Shown: positions 53,001 to 61,673 of the stretch, piece by piece
How positions within the stretch are numbered: the first letter of the stretch is position 1
Layout: each line of letters begins with the position of its first letter
Source: CAUZIZ01 sp965222655
GTDB lineage: Bacteria; Acidobacteriota; UBA6911; RPQK01; JAJDTT01
Direction of reading: 5' to 3'
DNA length: 64,000 bases
NCBI GenBank assembly: GCA_965222655.1
Contig: CBDCUP010000018.1
Location: forward strand, 1-64,000
Made by a program: the position numbers and the translations under genes
The notes under the pieces: generated by a model
What the model was told of the DNA's origin: nothing
The model's database searches: none
The model's input: the letters and a program-made list of their open reading frames with translations, nothing else

Positions 53001-54139
53001 TGCAGGGATTGTCTGGCGAGCCGAACCTGTCCTTTGTGAGGTGAGGCCGACGTCTCCCGGGAAGAAACGAGCAAGTGCACCGGGAGATCGCCGCCGGGTA
53101 GGGGTCCAGGCACCTGGGCAAGGATTGCAGAGATAATGTCGGGAAGGGCCGGTTTGCAGCAGGGGCTCGCAGCAACCTGCGAAGACCGAGGGACCGAGCG
53201 AGAGCGAAGGCCCACGGAGCATCCCGGTCTGGCGCATGAGTCCGTAGGAGCGAAGACGGTCGGGTAACGCCGGCCCAAGCCGCCTGGAGGCGGCTCCTGG
53301 AAGGGTAATACCCGGAAAGGGCGAAGGGACTCTCGGCCATGACGGGCAAGGAAGCGCCCACCGCCCAGGGCTCAGTACCTGAGAATGCGGTGACAGGGCA
53401 AGCTTTGTCGAGACCGGCGGCAAACCGGACCCGAGAGGGGTGAATGCGAGCGAGCGCTTAAGCCTCGTTGGGTAAGGGAAGGCCGTGGGAGGAAAGTCGT
53501 GGTCGCCAACCGGACTCGGGAAATCCGACCGTCCGGGATGACAAAGGGGGCTTGCGGAAACGTGAGCTATGGCGGAACTAGGAACCCGGCGCACAACCGA
53601 AAGGGTGCGTACCGGTAACTCTCCGCCTACGGCTGCGCGCGCCGTATTTCTACCTGACCGAAGACTCCCCCCTTCCAGGGAGCTACCCCAGTGGGCCAGA
53701 CCAGCCGATCGGCGAAGATATGGCCGACGTCGAATCGGCCGTCTCCGTCCCGGTCCTCCAGCAGCCGGATTCTTCCCAATGGCTCCTCTCCAGGTCCCGG
53801 CTGATAGGGGTAGCCAACGATCTCCGCCACGTACATGCGGCCGTCCTCGTCGAAGGTAGCGGCCACTGGCTCGGTGACAAGGGGCTCATGAGCGACCAAT
53901 TCCATGTGGAAGCCACCGGCTGTCTCGAACGTTTTCAAAGCGTCGGCCGGTTCCGTGGGAGGAATCGGTTTGAGATATTCTTGGAGCGCTGCTTCATCTC
54001 GGGTGATATCCACGATCTGCCGATAGCGGTCCGCGGTTTTGTCGGCGGGACCCTCGCTGCAGGACGGGTGCAGGGCTAGACACAAGCAGGCTGTGAACTT
54101 CAGGATAAGGCCCCGCTTTTTCTCCATCATGCTGCTCAT
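50068..54139 (-). pseudogene. PVC-type membrane-bound dehydrogenase/HEAT/cytochrome c, split by intron-like insert
   Basis: Coding parts 54139-53660 and 52755-50068. Part 1 has a lipoprotein-like signal (LKFTACLCLALHPSC) and the start of the dehydrogenase propeller (GFHMELVAHEPLVTEPVAATFDEDGRMYVAE, RLVWPTGVAPWKGGVF). Part 2 resumes APPDILYFKDTDGDGKADVREKVYTGFG, continues through the propeller (NLIWGVDHKIYASTGGDGG, NSVNAPDGTLYVLDMSRELIEH), then HEAT-like helical repeats (about 400-800 of the joined protein), and ends in a cytochrome c domain with CIKCH and SLMPEGLEENISHQEMADLMTF. The insert 52756-53659 breaks it between GGVF and APPD. The long open frame entering the insert (to 53361) is spurious. 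Without removal of the insert no full protein can be made. Confidence 0.85.
52756..53659 (+). mobile_element. ORF-less group II intron-like insert, antisense to host gene
   Basis: 904-bp insert without a protein gene. On the plus strand it reads like the RNA part of a group II intron: opening hairpin GCAGCC/GGCTGC, then CAGCTGGAGAAAGTCCAG, GTGTGAA...TTCACAC, GCGATACCG, GGGGCAGGTAACC, a GAGTGAATGACTGC block, and GTAGGAGCGAAGACGGTCGG with GTAACGCCGG similar to introns A and B. Near the 3' end are a GAAA-capped hairpin (CGCAC...GTGCG) and a final stem ACGGC...GCCGT. No reverse transcriptase remains. Because it is antisense to the host gene, splicing could not repair the mRNA. Exact ends are inferred from the host frame. 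Confidence 0.6.
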
Positions 54140-54375
54140 AATGGTATCCGGGATCCGTTTTTTCAAGCTTTGGTCTTCTCTAGCTGGCTGGCTGACGCGA
54201 GAGCGCAAACTGTCCTGAAGGAGAGGCCGTCGGTCGGCATCATCGGATACCGATCTCTCGCTGTCTTCTCTCGACCGCATCCTTCGCCTCTTGCAATCCG
54301 ACTCCGTGGAGTGCACGAAAGACCTTGATCGCCTCTATCTTTTGACCCATGCGGCCTCGCAGCAGACTGGGTGTG

Positions 54376-54391
54376 AGAAATGCGGGTTAGT
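54376..54391. repeat. Solo MITE/IS1380-type end
   Basis: GAGAAATGCGGGTTAG matches the right terminal repeat of the MITE at 59085-59266 (one change). No left end or inner sequence is found nearby. It lies about 85 bp upstream of the aminotransferase start, in the gap 54140-54473 which otherwise holds nothing recognised. Confidence 0.6.
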
Positions 54392-54473
54392 TTTGGGGTC
54401 TGACGGTTCTACTCTGGGATCCAATGAGGCTATGATCACCCGATGGAATATCACTCATGAGCGGAGGAGCGAA

Positions 54474-55664
54474 GTGAGGTCGACCTTCAATCAGACTCCC
54501 GGAGCTTCCGTTATCCCTTGTCAACGGCATTTGTTTGACGTCCCGGAAGACGTCGCCTACCTGAACTGCGCTTATATTTCGCCTCTCTTGAATGAGGTCC
54601 GCGAAGCCGGACTCGCGGGGACGAGACGAAAGAGCCGTCCTTGGGAGATTCAGCCGCCGGATTTCTTTGCCGAGGCCGAGATAGCCCGGCAGCTCTTCGG
54701 CGAGTTGATTCATGCGAGTGGAGACGATATCGCTTTGATCCCGGCTGCCAGTTATGGAATCGCTACCGCAGCACGCAATCTGCCGCTGGAGGCGGGCCAG
54801 TCTATCCTGCTACTGCAGCAACAGTTTCCTTCCAATGTCTACGCCTGGAGGGAACTTGCGAAGCAACACGACGCCACAATCACGACCTTGCCGCGTCCCG
54901 AAGATGACGATTGGACCCGAGCGATCCTGGAGGCCCTCGACGGGCGGGTCGCAATTGCCGCGTTGCCGCACGTCCACTGGACGGATGGTGCGATGCTCAA
55001 TCTGGAGCGAGTCGCTACCCGCTGCCGCGAAGTCAATGCGGCTTTGATCGTGGATGGGACCCAGTCGGTGGGTGCGTTGCCTTTCGACGTCGAAGCCGTG
55101 AAGCCCGACTTTTTGGCAGTAGCTACCTACAAGTGGCTGTTGGGACCTTACGCGGCGGGCTTTCTCTATGTCGCTCCCAAATGGCAGCATTCAGTGCCAC
55201 TCGAACATAACTGGATCGACCGCGAAGGCAGCGAGGACTTTGCCAATCTAGTGAACTATCGCGATACTTATCAGCCCGGTGCGCGCCGATTCGATGTCGG
55301 CGAACGCGGCAACATTCATCTTCTGCCGATGGTCAATGCGGGGCTGCGCCGCCTTCTGGCTTGGGGTATCGAGGATATTCAAACGACGATTCGCGCCCGC
55401 ACCGACCGCATTGCAGAGCGGGCGACCAGGTTGGGAATTGCCGCCTTGCCGCCGGAGCAGAGAGCAGGTCACTATCTTGGGCTCCGTTTTCCAGGCGGCG
55501 TCCCCGAGGGTCTGGCCCAACGACTCGCGCGCGAACAGGTCTATGTCAGCGTCCGCGGGCGTAACGCGGTGAGGGTCACGCCTCACCTATGGGTCAGCGA
55601 CCAGGACGAGAAGCGATTCTTCGAAGTGCTTACCGCCGCAATGGCCGAGTCTCAGGCAGGTTGA
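54474..55664 (+). CDS. Aminotransferase class V-fold PLP enzyme
   Basis: 396 residues from the GTG at 54474, preceded by GGAGGAG; a longer frame begins at 54291 without such a site. Class V aminotransferase/cysteine desulfurase fold: YLNCAYISPLLNEVREAG (about 27-44), IALIPAASYGIATAARNLPL (about 90), LIVDGTQSVGALPFDVEAVKPDFLAVATYKWLLGPYAAGF (about 190-230) with the Asp that contacts the pyridine nitrogen and the PLP-binding Lys in YKWLLGP. The C-terminal domain follows. Members of this branch include selenocysteine lyase-like and isopenicillin epimerase-like enzymes; the substrate cannot be told. The next gene on the strand is a second PLP enzyme. Confidence 0.87.
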   Translation: MRSTFNQTPGASVIPCQRHLFDVPEDVAYLNCAYISPLLNEVREAGLAGTRRKSRPWEIQPPDFFAEAEIARQLFGELIHASGDDIALIPAASYGIATAARNLPLEAGQSILLLQQQFPSNVYAWRELAKQHDATITTLPRPEDDDWTRAILEALDGRVAIAALPHVHWTDGAMLNLERVATRCREVNAALIVDGTQSVGALPFDVEAVKPDFLAVATYKWLLGPYAAGFLYVAPKWQHSVPLEHNWIDREGSEDFANLVNYRDTYQPGARRFDVGERGNIHLLPMVNAGLRRLLAWGIEDIQTTIRARTDRIAERATRLGIAALPPEQRAGHYLGLRFPGGVPEGLAQRLAREQVYVSVRGRNAVRVTPHLWVSDQDEKRFFEVLTAAMAESQAG

Positions 55665-55787
55665 AGTCGCCACCAAGCTTGGTTGAAGATCTGGCGATTG
55701 AGGAACAGCCAAGGATAGTGCGAAGATGAGATGCCAGGATGTAATGTTGATTTTGTGCCACTCCCCAGGTTGGAGGAGGAGAACCCC

Positions 55788-56888
55788 GTGAGCACGCTGA
55801 TCGGACAGCCCAGGGAGGAGCTAGACACTCCGGTTCTGCTGGTTGATCTCGACATACTGCAGCAAAATATTGATCGGATGTCGCGGATCATTATTGGCGA
55901 GGCCGGAGTAGGCTGGCGCCCACACACCAAGGCCATGAAGACGCCTGCGCTGGCCAATCTGTGTCTGGATGCGGGCGCGCACGGTATCACCTGCGCCAAA
56001 CTTGGCGAAGCGGAAGTCATGGCAGCCGCTGGGATTCAGGACATCCTGGTAGCGAATCAGATTGTGGGGGAGACCAAGATCGAACGCTTGGTAAATGTCT
56101 GCGGACAAGCGGATGTGATGGTCTGCGTCGACGATATCGAGAACGTCAGGGCGATCGACGAAGCCGCCCGGACGAAGGGCGTCCGTCCTCGTGTCCTGAT
56201 CGAAGTGAATCTCGGCATGGACCGGGCTGGCGTCCTGCCAGGCGAGCCTACGCTGGCTCTCGCGGGGGAGATCGCCCAGCTGCGGAACATCCGGTTCGCC
56301 GGTTTACAAACCTGGGAATCTCACGTTCTTTCGGCCGCAAATGCCGCTGAGAAGAAACGTATGGTTACCGAATCCCTGGCCAGGCTGACGTCAACCGCAG
56401 AAGCGATTCGGAAGGTCGGCATCCCGGTCGAGACCATCAGCTGTGGCGGCACGGGTACGTACTGGATCAGTGCGTTCGTGCCGGGGATCACCGAAATCGA
56501 GGCAGGGGGAGGCATCTACTGCGACGTCGCCTACCGTCACGGGTACGGAGTCTTGGAGCACGAGTATGCGCTGACGCTTTTGTCTACGGTTACCAGCCGG
56601 CCCACACCGACTCGTATCATCTGCGATTCCGGCTTCAAGACGTTGAGTGGTCATCATGGCAACCCGAAGCCGCTCGGCTGTGGCGAAGTGGATACGTTTG
56701 TGCTCTCGGCCGAGCACGGTATCATCGGACTTCACGAGCCCAGCGAACTACCCCGAGTCGGCAGCAAGATAGAAATCATTCCGGGTTACTCGGATTCCAC
56801 CGTATTTCTCCACGATGTCCTATACGGCATTCGCGCCGGTAGCGTAGAAGCGGTGTGGCCGCTCGTGGGCCGAGGGAAGCTCCAGTAG
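55788..56888 (+). CDS. DSD1-family PLP protein (D-threonine aldolase/alanine racemase-like)
   Basis: 366 residues from the GTG at 55788, which has GGAGGAGGAGAA just upstream. Fold-type III PLP enzyme: ELDTPVLLVDLDILQQNI at the start, the PLP Lys in WRPHTKAMKTPALA (about 45), ITCAKLGEAEVMAAAG, VLIEVNLGMDRAGV, ISCGGTGTYW (phosphate loop) and GGIYCDVAYRHGYG. The C-terminal D-ser_dehydrat domain has VLSAEHGIIGLHEP, but where D-threonine aldolases have a PNHxC metal site this protein has IPGYSDSTVFLHD. It may therefore not need the usual metal and may have a different reaction. Likely cytoplasmic. Confidence 0.85.
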   Translation: MSTLIGQPREELDTPVLLVDLDILQQNIDRMSRIIIGEAGVGWRPHTKAMKTPALANLCLDAGAHGITCAKLGEAEVMAAAGIQDILVANQIVGETKIERLVNVCGQADVMVCVDDIENVRAIDEAARTKGVRPRVLIEVNLGMDRAGVLPGEPTLALAGEIAQLRNIRFAGLQTWESHVLSAANAAEKKRMVTESLARLTSTAEAIRKVGIPVETISCGGTGTYWISAFVPGITEIEAGGGIYCDVAYRHGYGVLEHEYALTLLSTVTSRPTPTRIICDSGFKTLSGHHGNPKPLGCGEVDTFVLSAEHGIIGLHEPSELPRVGSKIEIIPGYSDSTVFLHDVLYGIRAGSVEAVWPLVGRGKLQ

Positions 56889-56929
56889 CAGTAGACGGAG
56901 TTTGGAGAGCTGTCCTTCAGCTTGGCTCA

Positions 56930-57177
56930 GCAGTCTGTCCCTTTCTCGGACACCTCCCATTCGCCTTCCTCCCCAGCGTTGAAAAGCAGTCTGTCCCTTT
57001 CTCGGTGACCGTCGGAGCAAATAGAAGAACAGTCTGTCCCCTTCTCGCTGGCCGTCCCCTTCGCTGACCGTTGGAGCGAAGTGAATTCCGAGAAAGGGAC
57101 AGACTGTTTCCCCACTAGAGAGAAAGAGGAGGCGAGACCCCGGTTCCTGACGTGGAACAGCCTGTCGCTTTCTCGGA
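56930..57177. repeat. REP-like cluster i (five copies, both directions)
   Basis: CAGTCTGTCCC(T/C)TTCTCG at 56931-56948, 56987-57004 and 57030-57046; the inverted copy CCGAGAAAGGGACAGACTG at 57088-57106; a degenerate copy CAGCCTGTCGCTTTCTCGG at 57159-57177. GACCGT(C/T)GGAGC is also repeated (57008 and 57066). The gap 56889-57334 holds nothing else. Confidence 0.87.
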
Positions 57178-57334
57178 ACTGCTCGGAAATGCTTCCTTTT
57201 TCGGGAATGAGGCTTATGGGCGATCGGCCTGGAGCCGGGAAGGTATTTCCGGCCTCTTCTTCTCGGCGTTTTGGGGTTTGGGATTCGGCTGTTATCGCTA
57301 TCGCGGAGAGCTAGATTGAATGTGCCGAAGGGGC

Positions 57335-58237
57335 TCAGTACGCAAGACCTGCTTCTTCGAGCAAGGTCTGGGCCTCGTCGACGTTTCTCTTCAGAGCCTT
57401 GCAGGGGTCCTCTTCCCCCTGATATTCAATCAGGAGGTTGCCCAGGTAGTTGTGCTGCCGCAGCTTCTTCAACACTGCTGGGAGGTCGATCATTCCTTCG
57501 GACAGGTCCACTCCTCGATAGCTCTGTCCCTGGTTGTCAGTCTGCACCCGGTACCAGCGCTCTCCCTCTTTGACCGGAAGGACGTTCTTTAGATGCACAT
57601 GTGCAAGATAGGGCAGCATCTTCTGCAGAGACTGGCCAGGGTCCTCTTCCGCGAAAAGAGTCGGAACCGGATCGAATACCAGGCGGTAATACGGAGAGGC
57701 GACTCGGCTGCAGATGGTCCGGCATTGGGAGCTCTTCCCCATGAGTGGACGGGTGGGCGCGTAATCGATATTCTCCGAACACAGCGTCAGGCCGGCCGCT
57801 CCCGCGTGCTCGGCGGATCGTGACAATCCCTCTATCATCCACCCGAACTGCTCGTCCAGAGATTGCCCCTCCTTGGCGATTCCTGGCACAATCATGCCCA
57901 GTTCAGCGCCCATGGCTACGCATCGGTCAATCATGCTCCGGGCTTGATCGACCGAGCTCGTACGCTGCGCGGGTGGAAGCGCGAGGTCGCAGAAGAAGAT
58001 GTAAGTCCGGATTGGGAGCCCAGCGTCCTCCGCCAGCCCCATCACGTACTCGGGCTCGCAGTCTTCCCAATAAGAATGCATCAACTCGAGACCACCGACC
58101 TCGAGCCGACCACAGTAGGCGATCGCTTCTTCACGGGTCAGGAAGCCCGGGGTTGGACGCTCGTGAACATTATGCTCCAGCAGCGCCCAGTCCAGATTGT
58201 AGTCCACCACGTTCAAGCGGTTACTGATGGCGTTCAT
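57335..58237 (-). CDS. Sugar phosphate isomerase/epimerase (AP endonuclease 2-type TIM barrel)
   Basis: 300-residue TIM-barrel protein. Metal-site residues of this family are visible: E in VGGLELMHSYWED (about 48-60), E in LTLCSENIDYAPTRP (about 150), D/H in YRLVFDPVPTLF, HVHLKN (about 212) and the final E in LLIEYQGEEDP (about 272). Members isomerise or epimerise sugars or cyclitols using a divalent metal. It overlaps the SDR gene by 4 nt (ATGA), so the two are translated together and probably act in sequence on one substrate. Cytoplasmic. Confidence 0.87.
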   Translation of the reverse strand: MNAISNRLNVVDYNLDWALLEHNVHERPTPGFLTREEAIAYCGRLEVGGLELMHSYWEDCEPEYVMGLAEDAGLPIRTYIFFCDLALPPAQRTSSVDQARSMIDRCVAMGAELGMIVPGIAKEGQSLDEQFGWMIEGLSRSAEHAGAAGLTLCSENIDYAPTRPLMGKSSQCRTICSRVASPYYRLVFDPVPTLFAEEDPGQSLQKMLPYLAHVHLKNVLPVKEGERWYRVQTDNQGQSYRGVDLSEGMIDLPAVLKKLRQHNYLGNLLIEYQGEEDPCKALKRNVDEAQTLLEEAGLAY

Positions 58238-59040
58238 CCGTCGCGCTTGCGGTCAGCAGAGAAATCGAAATCCGACTGGTCGGGTGAACGACCTTGAAGG
58301 GACCAGCCGCCGTCCACGTAGAGCAACTGACCGGTCACCATGCGGGCCGCATCGCTAGCCAGAAAAACCGTGGGGCCGACGTAATCTTGGGGGACGGCCA
58401 CTCTCCCGGCCGGTGTCACTGCCCCCCATTTCTGATCGAAGTCAGGATCATAGGCCGCATTGCGCTCGTTGCTGGTGGCGTGCGGTGCCACCGCGTTTAC
58501 CCTCACTTGGGGAGCCAGCTCCAGTGCGAGCTGTCGGGTCATTGCTTCCAGACCTCCCTTGGCCATGGTATAGGCACCGTGGAATAACATGATCCCGCGC
58601 ACGGCGATCGAGCTGATATTGACGATGGACCCGCCCCCCTGTTCCCTCATCCTGCGGGCCGCCGCAATCGAGCCGAAGAAGGGTCCACGCAGTACGGTAT
58701 CGACGATGTCGTCGAAGTCTGCTTCCGTGACCTGGTCGATGGGGCCAAAACGGGTGCGGGCAGCGTTGTTGATCAAGACATCCAGCTGTCCAAAGCGCTC
58801 GCATACCCGGTTGATTACCGCTTCGAACTTCTCCTTGGAACCGATGTCGACGGAAAACGCCTCTGCGCTTCCGCCCGATTCACTAATGGTTAGGCAGGTC
58901 TGTTCCGCTCCAGCCGTATCGTGTTTGTAGATTGCGGCGATGCGCGCTCCGTCCTGGGCCAGACCAATGGCCAATGCTCGGCCGATCCCCTTGCTGGCAC
59001 CCGTGACCAGTGCGACCTTGCCTTTCAGTTTTCCTTCCAT
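58234..59040 (-). CDS. Short-chain dehydrogenase/reductase
   Basis: 268-residue classical SDR. TGASKGIGRALA is the cofactor loop (about 13-24), NNAAR the structural motif (about 90), the active site is IVNISSIAVRG (Ser about 140) with YTMAKGG (Tyr-x-x-x-Lys, about 154-158), and VRVNAVAPHAT and VTGQLLYVDGGWSLQG end the fold. It oxidises or reduces a sugar-like or keto substrate with NAD(P). GAGGAAT precedes the ATG. Its stop overlaps the start of the isomerase. The MITE 45 bp upstream sits in its promoter region. Confidence 0.92.
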   Translation of the reverse strand: MEGKLKGKVALVTGASKGIGRALAIGLAQDGARIAAIYKHDTAGAEQTCLTISESGGSAEAFSVDIGSKEKFEAVINRVCERFGQLDVLINNAARTRFGPIDQVTEADFDDIVDTVLRGPFFGSIAAARRMREQGGGSIVNISSIAVRGIMLFHGAYTMAKGGLEAMTRQLALELAPQVRVNAVAPHATSNERNAAYDPDFDQKWGAVTPAGRVAVPQDYVGPTVFLASDAARMVTGQLLYVDGGWSLQGRSPDQSDFDFSADRKRDG

Positions 59041-59084
59041 GCTCTATTCCTCTGTGGTACGTCCTGGGAGCCTGCGCAGACTCC

Positions 59085-59266
59085 TAGCCCGCATTTCTAC
59101 ATCGCTGGTCTACTGTGTCACCGCAATCATCCGTCCTGGCTGCGTTGCGCTCTCTCGGCCTCCTCGACGTACTGCACGAGTACGACTGCGGGGGCCTCGG
59201 TCGCAAGCCTTGCCAGGACGGCCCTTGCGGCGCCTCGCTACGACAAGCGATGAGAAATGCGGGCTA
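59085..59266. repeat. Complete 182-bp MITE with IS1380-like ends
   Basis: Inverted repeats TAGCCCGCATTTCT (59085-59098) and AGAAATGCGGGCTA (59253-59266) enclose a non-coding core containing a GTACT...AGTAC hairpin. The right 124 bp recur at 5231-5354. The ends differ from those of the IS1380 element (30107-31812) by one base in 14. It lies between the SDR gene and the next isomerase, and its right end forms that gene's stop codon. No target duplication is obvious. Confidence 0.85.
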
Positions 59267-60121
59267 CAGCGAAACGCCGACAGCGGTGCCGACCTGCCTG
59301 ATATGGGCTGCCGCCTCGTCGAAGTCGGTTTCGATTCGAAGGTGCTCCAAGATCAGCGGAAGATCGCTCCCGATGCCTGCTGCGCGCCGCAGAAAGGTGG
59401 CATAGTCGAGGATCCCGCGACCTGGAACCACTTCCTCGATACCGACCGTCCGTGCGTCCAGGGTCCAGTGGACGTCTTTAGCGTGACAGGAAAGGATCCG
59501 ACTACCCAAGAGGTCGAAGCAGCGGTTGATCATTCCGCTGGTATCACAATAGGCACGTGGGCCCGTCACCAGATTGGCCGGGTCCAGATGGACGCCCAGG
59601 CCGGGCCGATCGACGGCTGAGATCAGGTCGAGGTAGACCTGGGGGCCGTCGAGCAGGGTCCAGGGACAAATCTCCAGGGTCAGCTTGGTGCGGGTAGGTC
59701 TGACCTGGTCGAGCACGTCGCGAACCCAATTCACCACTTCGTCGAAGGCCCGTTCTGAGAAATTCTCTGGGTGACATCCGACGTGGGAGTCCCATTGGTC
59801 TGTCTCGCAGTAGGATCCCACGACTGTGGCGCAGCAGATGGCTCCCACTTCGTCCGCGAGAGCCAGGATCCTCTTGATTGAAGCGATGTTCCGGCTTCGT
59901 TGCTCCGGCTCGTGGTGCAGCGGGTTGACCCAGGCAGCCATCTCTGCGAGCAAGATATCGGCCTGGTAAAGAGCACTGGCAATATCTCGGACGGTTGTAG
60001 GCTCGTCCAGAACTGCCAAGGGCATTGCCGCGGAGCGGTAGCCCTTCTTACGGCACTCCGCAACCAAAGCGTCCGGATCGCCAGTGTTCAGGTAGTCATC
60101 GATCGTTGCGCCCAAGCGCAT
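59264..60121 (-). CDS. Sugar phosphate isomerase/epimerase, 3' end altered by MITE
   Basis: 285 residues from the ATG at 60121 (MRLGATIDDYLNTG); a longer frame to 60274 overlaps the DUF1501 gene and is unlikely. TIM-barrel residues: E in LTLEICPWTLLDGP (about 150), HLDPANLVTGPRAY (about 178-191), CHAKDVHW (about 215) and the last E in LPLILEHLRIETDFDEA (about 255). It differs from the 57335 protein, so two distinct isomerases flank the SDR. The TAG stop is the first three bases of the MITE end, so the original C-terminus may have been slightly longer. Confidence 0.85.
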   Translation of the reverse strand: MRLGATIDDYLNTGDPDALVAECRKKGYRSAAMPLAVLDEPTTVRDIASALYQADILLAEMAAWVNPLHHEPEQRSRNIASIKRILALADEVGAICCATVVGSYCETDQWDSHVGCHPENFSERAFDEVVNWVRDVLDQVRPTRTKLTLEICPWTLLDGPQVYLDLISAVDRPGLGVHLDPANLVTGPRAYCDTSGMINRCFDLLGSRILSCHAKDVHWTLDARTVGIEEVVPGRGILDYATFLRRAAGIGSDLPLILEHLRIETDFDEAAAHIRQVGTAVGVSL

Positions 60122-60164
60122 GGGTCGTGTTCCCTTTTCCCGCCAACCCGCAACCAGGCAAAGC

Positions 60165-61673
60165 TCAGGCCAGGATCTGCTGGATCGGCTTGCCGAAGTC
60201 CAGTTCCAGGCGTTTGTGCCCCGGGACCTCCAGTCTACGGGGATCCAGACCCAGCTGATGTAGGACGGTGGCATGGATGTCCGTCACGTAGTGCCGATCT
60301 TCTACGGCGTGAAAGCCGAGCTCGTCGGTGGCTCCATGGACGACGCCCCCCTGGATCCCGCCGCCTGCCATCCAGATCGAGAAGGCGTAGGGATGATGAT
60401 CGCGGCCGCCCCGTTCTCCCTCGACTCCAGGGGAGCGGCCGAACTCGGTGCCCCAGACCACTACCGTTTCCTCCAGCAACCCACGCTGCTTCAGGTCTTT
60501 GATCAGCCCGGCAATCGGCAGGTCCACCTGAGCGCAAAGTTTGGTATGGTTCTTTTGCAGATCGCTGTGAGCATCCCACTCGCCAGCCCCTCCGGCTCCA
60601 TGAAAAAGCTGGACGAAGCGCACACCACGCTCTACCAGCCGGCGAGCCGTGAGGCAGAGTTCTCCGAAGTCTCGGGTGTGGTCCTGGTCCAAGCCGTAGA
60701 GCTTACGAGTGCCCTCCCCTTCTTGTGCGAACTCCAAGGCCTCGGGAACCGAGGTCTGCATCCGGAAGGCAAGTTCATAGGACTGGATCCGAGCCCGAAG
60801 CTCGCGATCCTCAGGGTACTCGACCTGGGCCAGATGGTTGAGGCGTTGCAGCAACCCGAACTCGTTTGCCTGCTCCTCCCGGTAGACATCCGGACCCGGT
60901 TGACCAAAGGGTAGGGCACTGGGACCCCCCGATAGCAGCGGGATACCACTGTGTGCGGGACCGAGATAATCCGCCCCATAGACCCCCGAGCCCCCACAGC
61001 AAGAGGAGGTAGCCTCCCCCAGGACCACGAAAGAGGGGAGATTGTCGTTGAGAGAGCCCAGCCCGTAATGGACCCAGCCACCAATAGACGGGAAAAAGCC
61101 CTGATTGATGTGTCGACCGGTGTGGAACTGCAGCTGCGCCGCGTGATCATTGTCGGTCGTCCACATCGAGCGAACGATGGCAAGCTCGTCGACACAGCTG
61201 CTTAGGTGGGGCCACCAGTCCGTGATCTCGACACCTGCCTCACCCCGCTTGGTATAGCCCACCTGCATGGGAAAGAGCTGATGCTTGATCTGGTGGGGGC
61301 TCCCGGGGTTGAAGGAAACGAAGTTCTCGACATGGGGCGATTCCAGCACGTCCCTGTGGGGTGTTGCACCGATCTGCATCCCAGCGTACTTGCTCAGTTC
61401 CGGTTTGGGGTCGAAGCTCTCGAGGTGGCTCACGCCTCCCTGCATGAAGAGCCAGATGACGTTCTTGGCTCGGGGCGTAAAGTGAGGTTGGCCGTCTGGC
61501 GGGCTCCACTCAGAGGATAGTCCGCTGCGGGCAATACCATCCCTTTGCAGCATGGCTCCCAGGGCCAGACCCGTGAATCCCATGCCACAATCGGCCAGGA
61601 AGGTGCGGCGCCGCACCTTCCCACAGCCGGTCGTCCCGTCGGTTTTCATTGCTCCCTGCATCTCATACCTCAC
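60165..61673 (-). CDS. DUF1501 protein, Tat-exported
   Basis: About 502 residues; GTG at 61673 overlaps the upstream stop, and ATG codons at 61661 and 61649 are alternatives. The N-terminal KVRRRTFLADCGMGFTGLALGAML is a twin-arginine signal. DUF1501 landmarks: KNVIWLFMQGGVSHLESFDPKPEL (about 70-93), AIVRSMWTTDNDHAAQLQFHTG (about 165), FHGAGGAGEWDAHSDLQKNH (about 365) and VVVWGTEFGRSPGVEGERGGRDHHP (about 405-430). It is the usual partner of the DUF1549/DUF1553 cytochrome encoded immediately upstream. It differs in sequence from the DUF1501 protein at 38946, so the window has two separate sets. Confidence 0.92.
   Translation of the reverse strand: MRYEMQGAMKTDGTTGCGKVRRRTFLADCGMGFTGLALGAMLQRDGIARSGLSSEWSPPDGQPHFTPRAKNVIWLFMQGGVSHLESFDPKPELSKYAGMQIGATPHRDVLESPHVENFVSFNPGSPHQIKHQLFPMQVGYTKRGEAGVEITDWWPHLSSCVDELAIVRSMWTTDNDHAAQLQFHTGRHINQGFFPSIGGWVHYGLGSLNDNLPSFVVLGEATSSCCGGSGVYGADYLGPAHSGIPLLSGGPSALPFGQPGPDVYREEQANEFGLLQRLNHLAQVEYPEDRELRARIQSYELAFRMQTSVPEALEFAQEGEGTRKLYGLDQDHTRDFGELCLTARRLVERGVRFVQLFHGAGGAGEWDAHSDLQKNHTKLCAQVDLPIAGLIKDLKQRGLLEETVVVWGTEFGRSPGVEGERGGRDHHPYAFSIWMAGGGIQGGVVHGATDELGFHAVEDRHYVTDIHATVLHQLGLDPRRLEVPGHKRLELDFGKPIQQILA

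Noticed and set aside
52756..53361. Long open frame suggesting a 1097-residue protein with an extra 200-residue N-terminus
   Set aside because: The extra part is antisense reading through the intron-like insert; the true N-terminus is at 53660-54139 on the far side of the insert.
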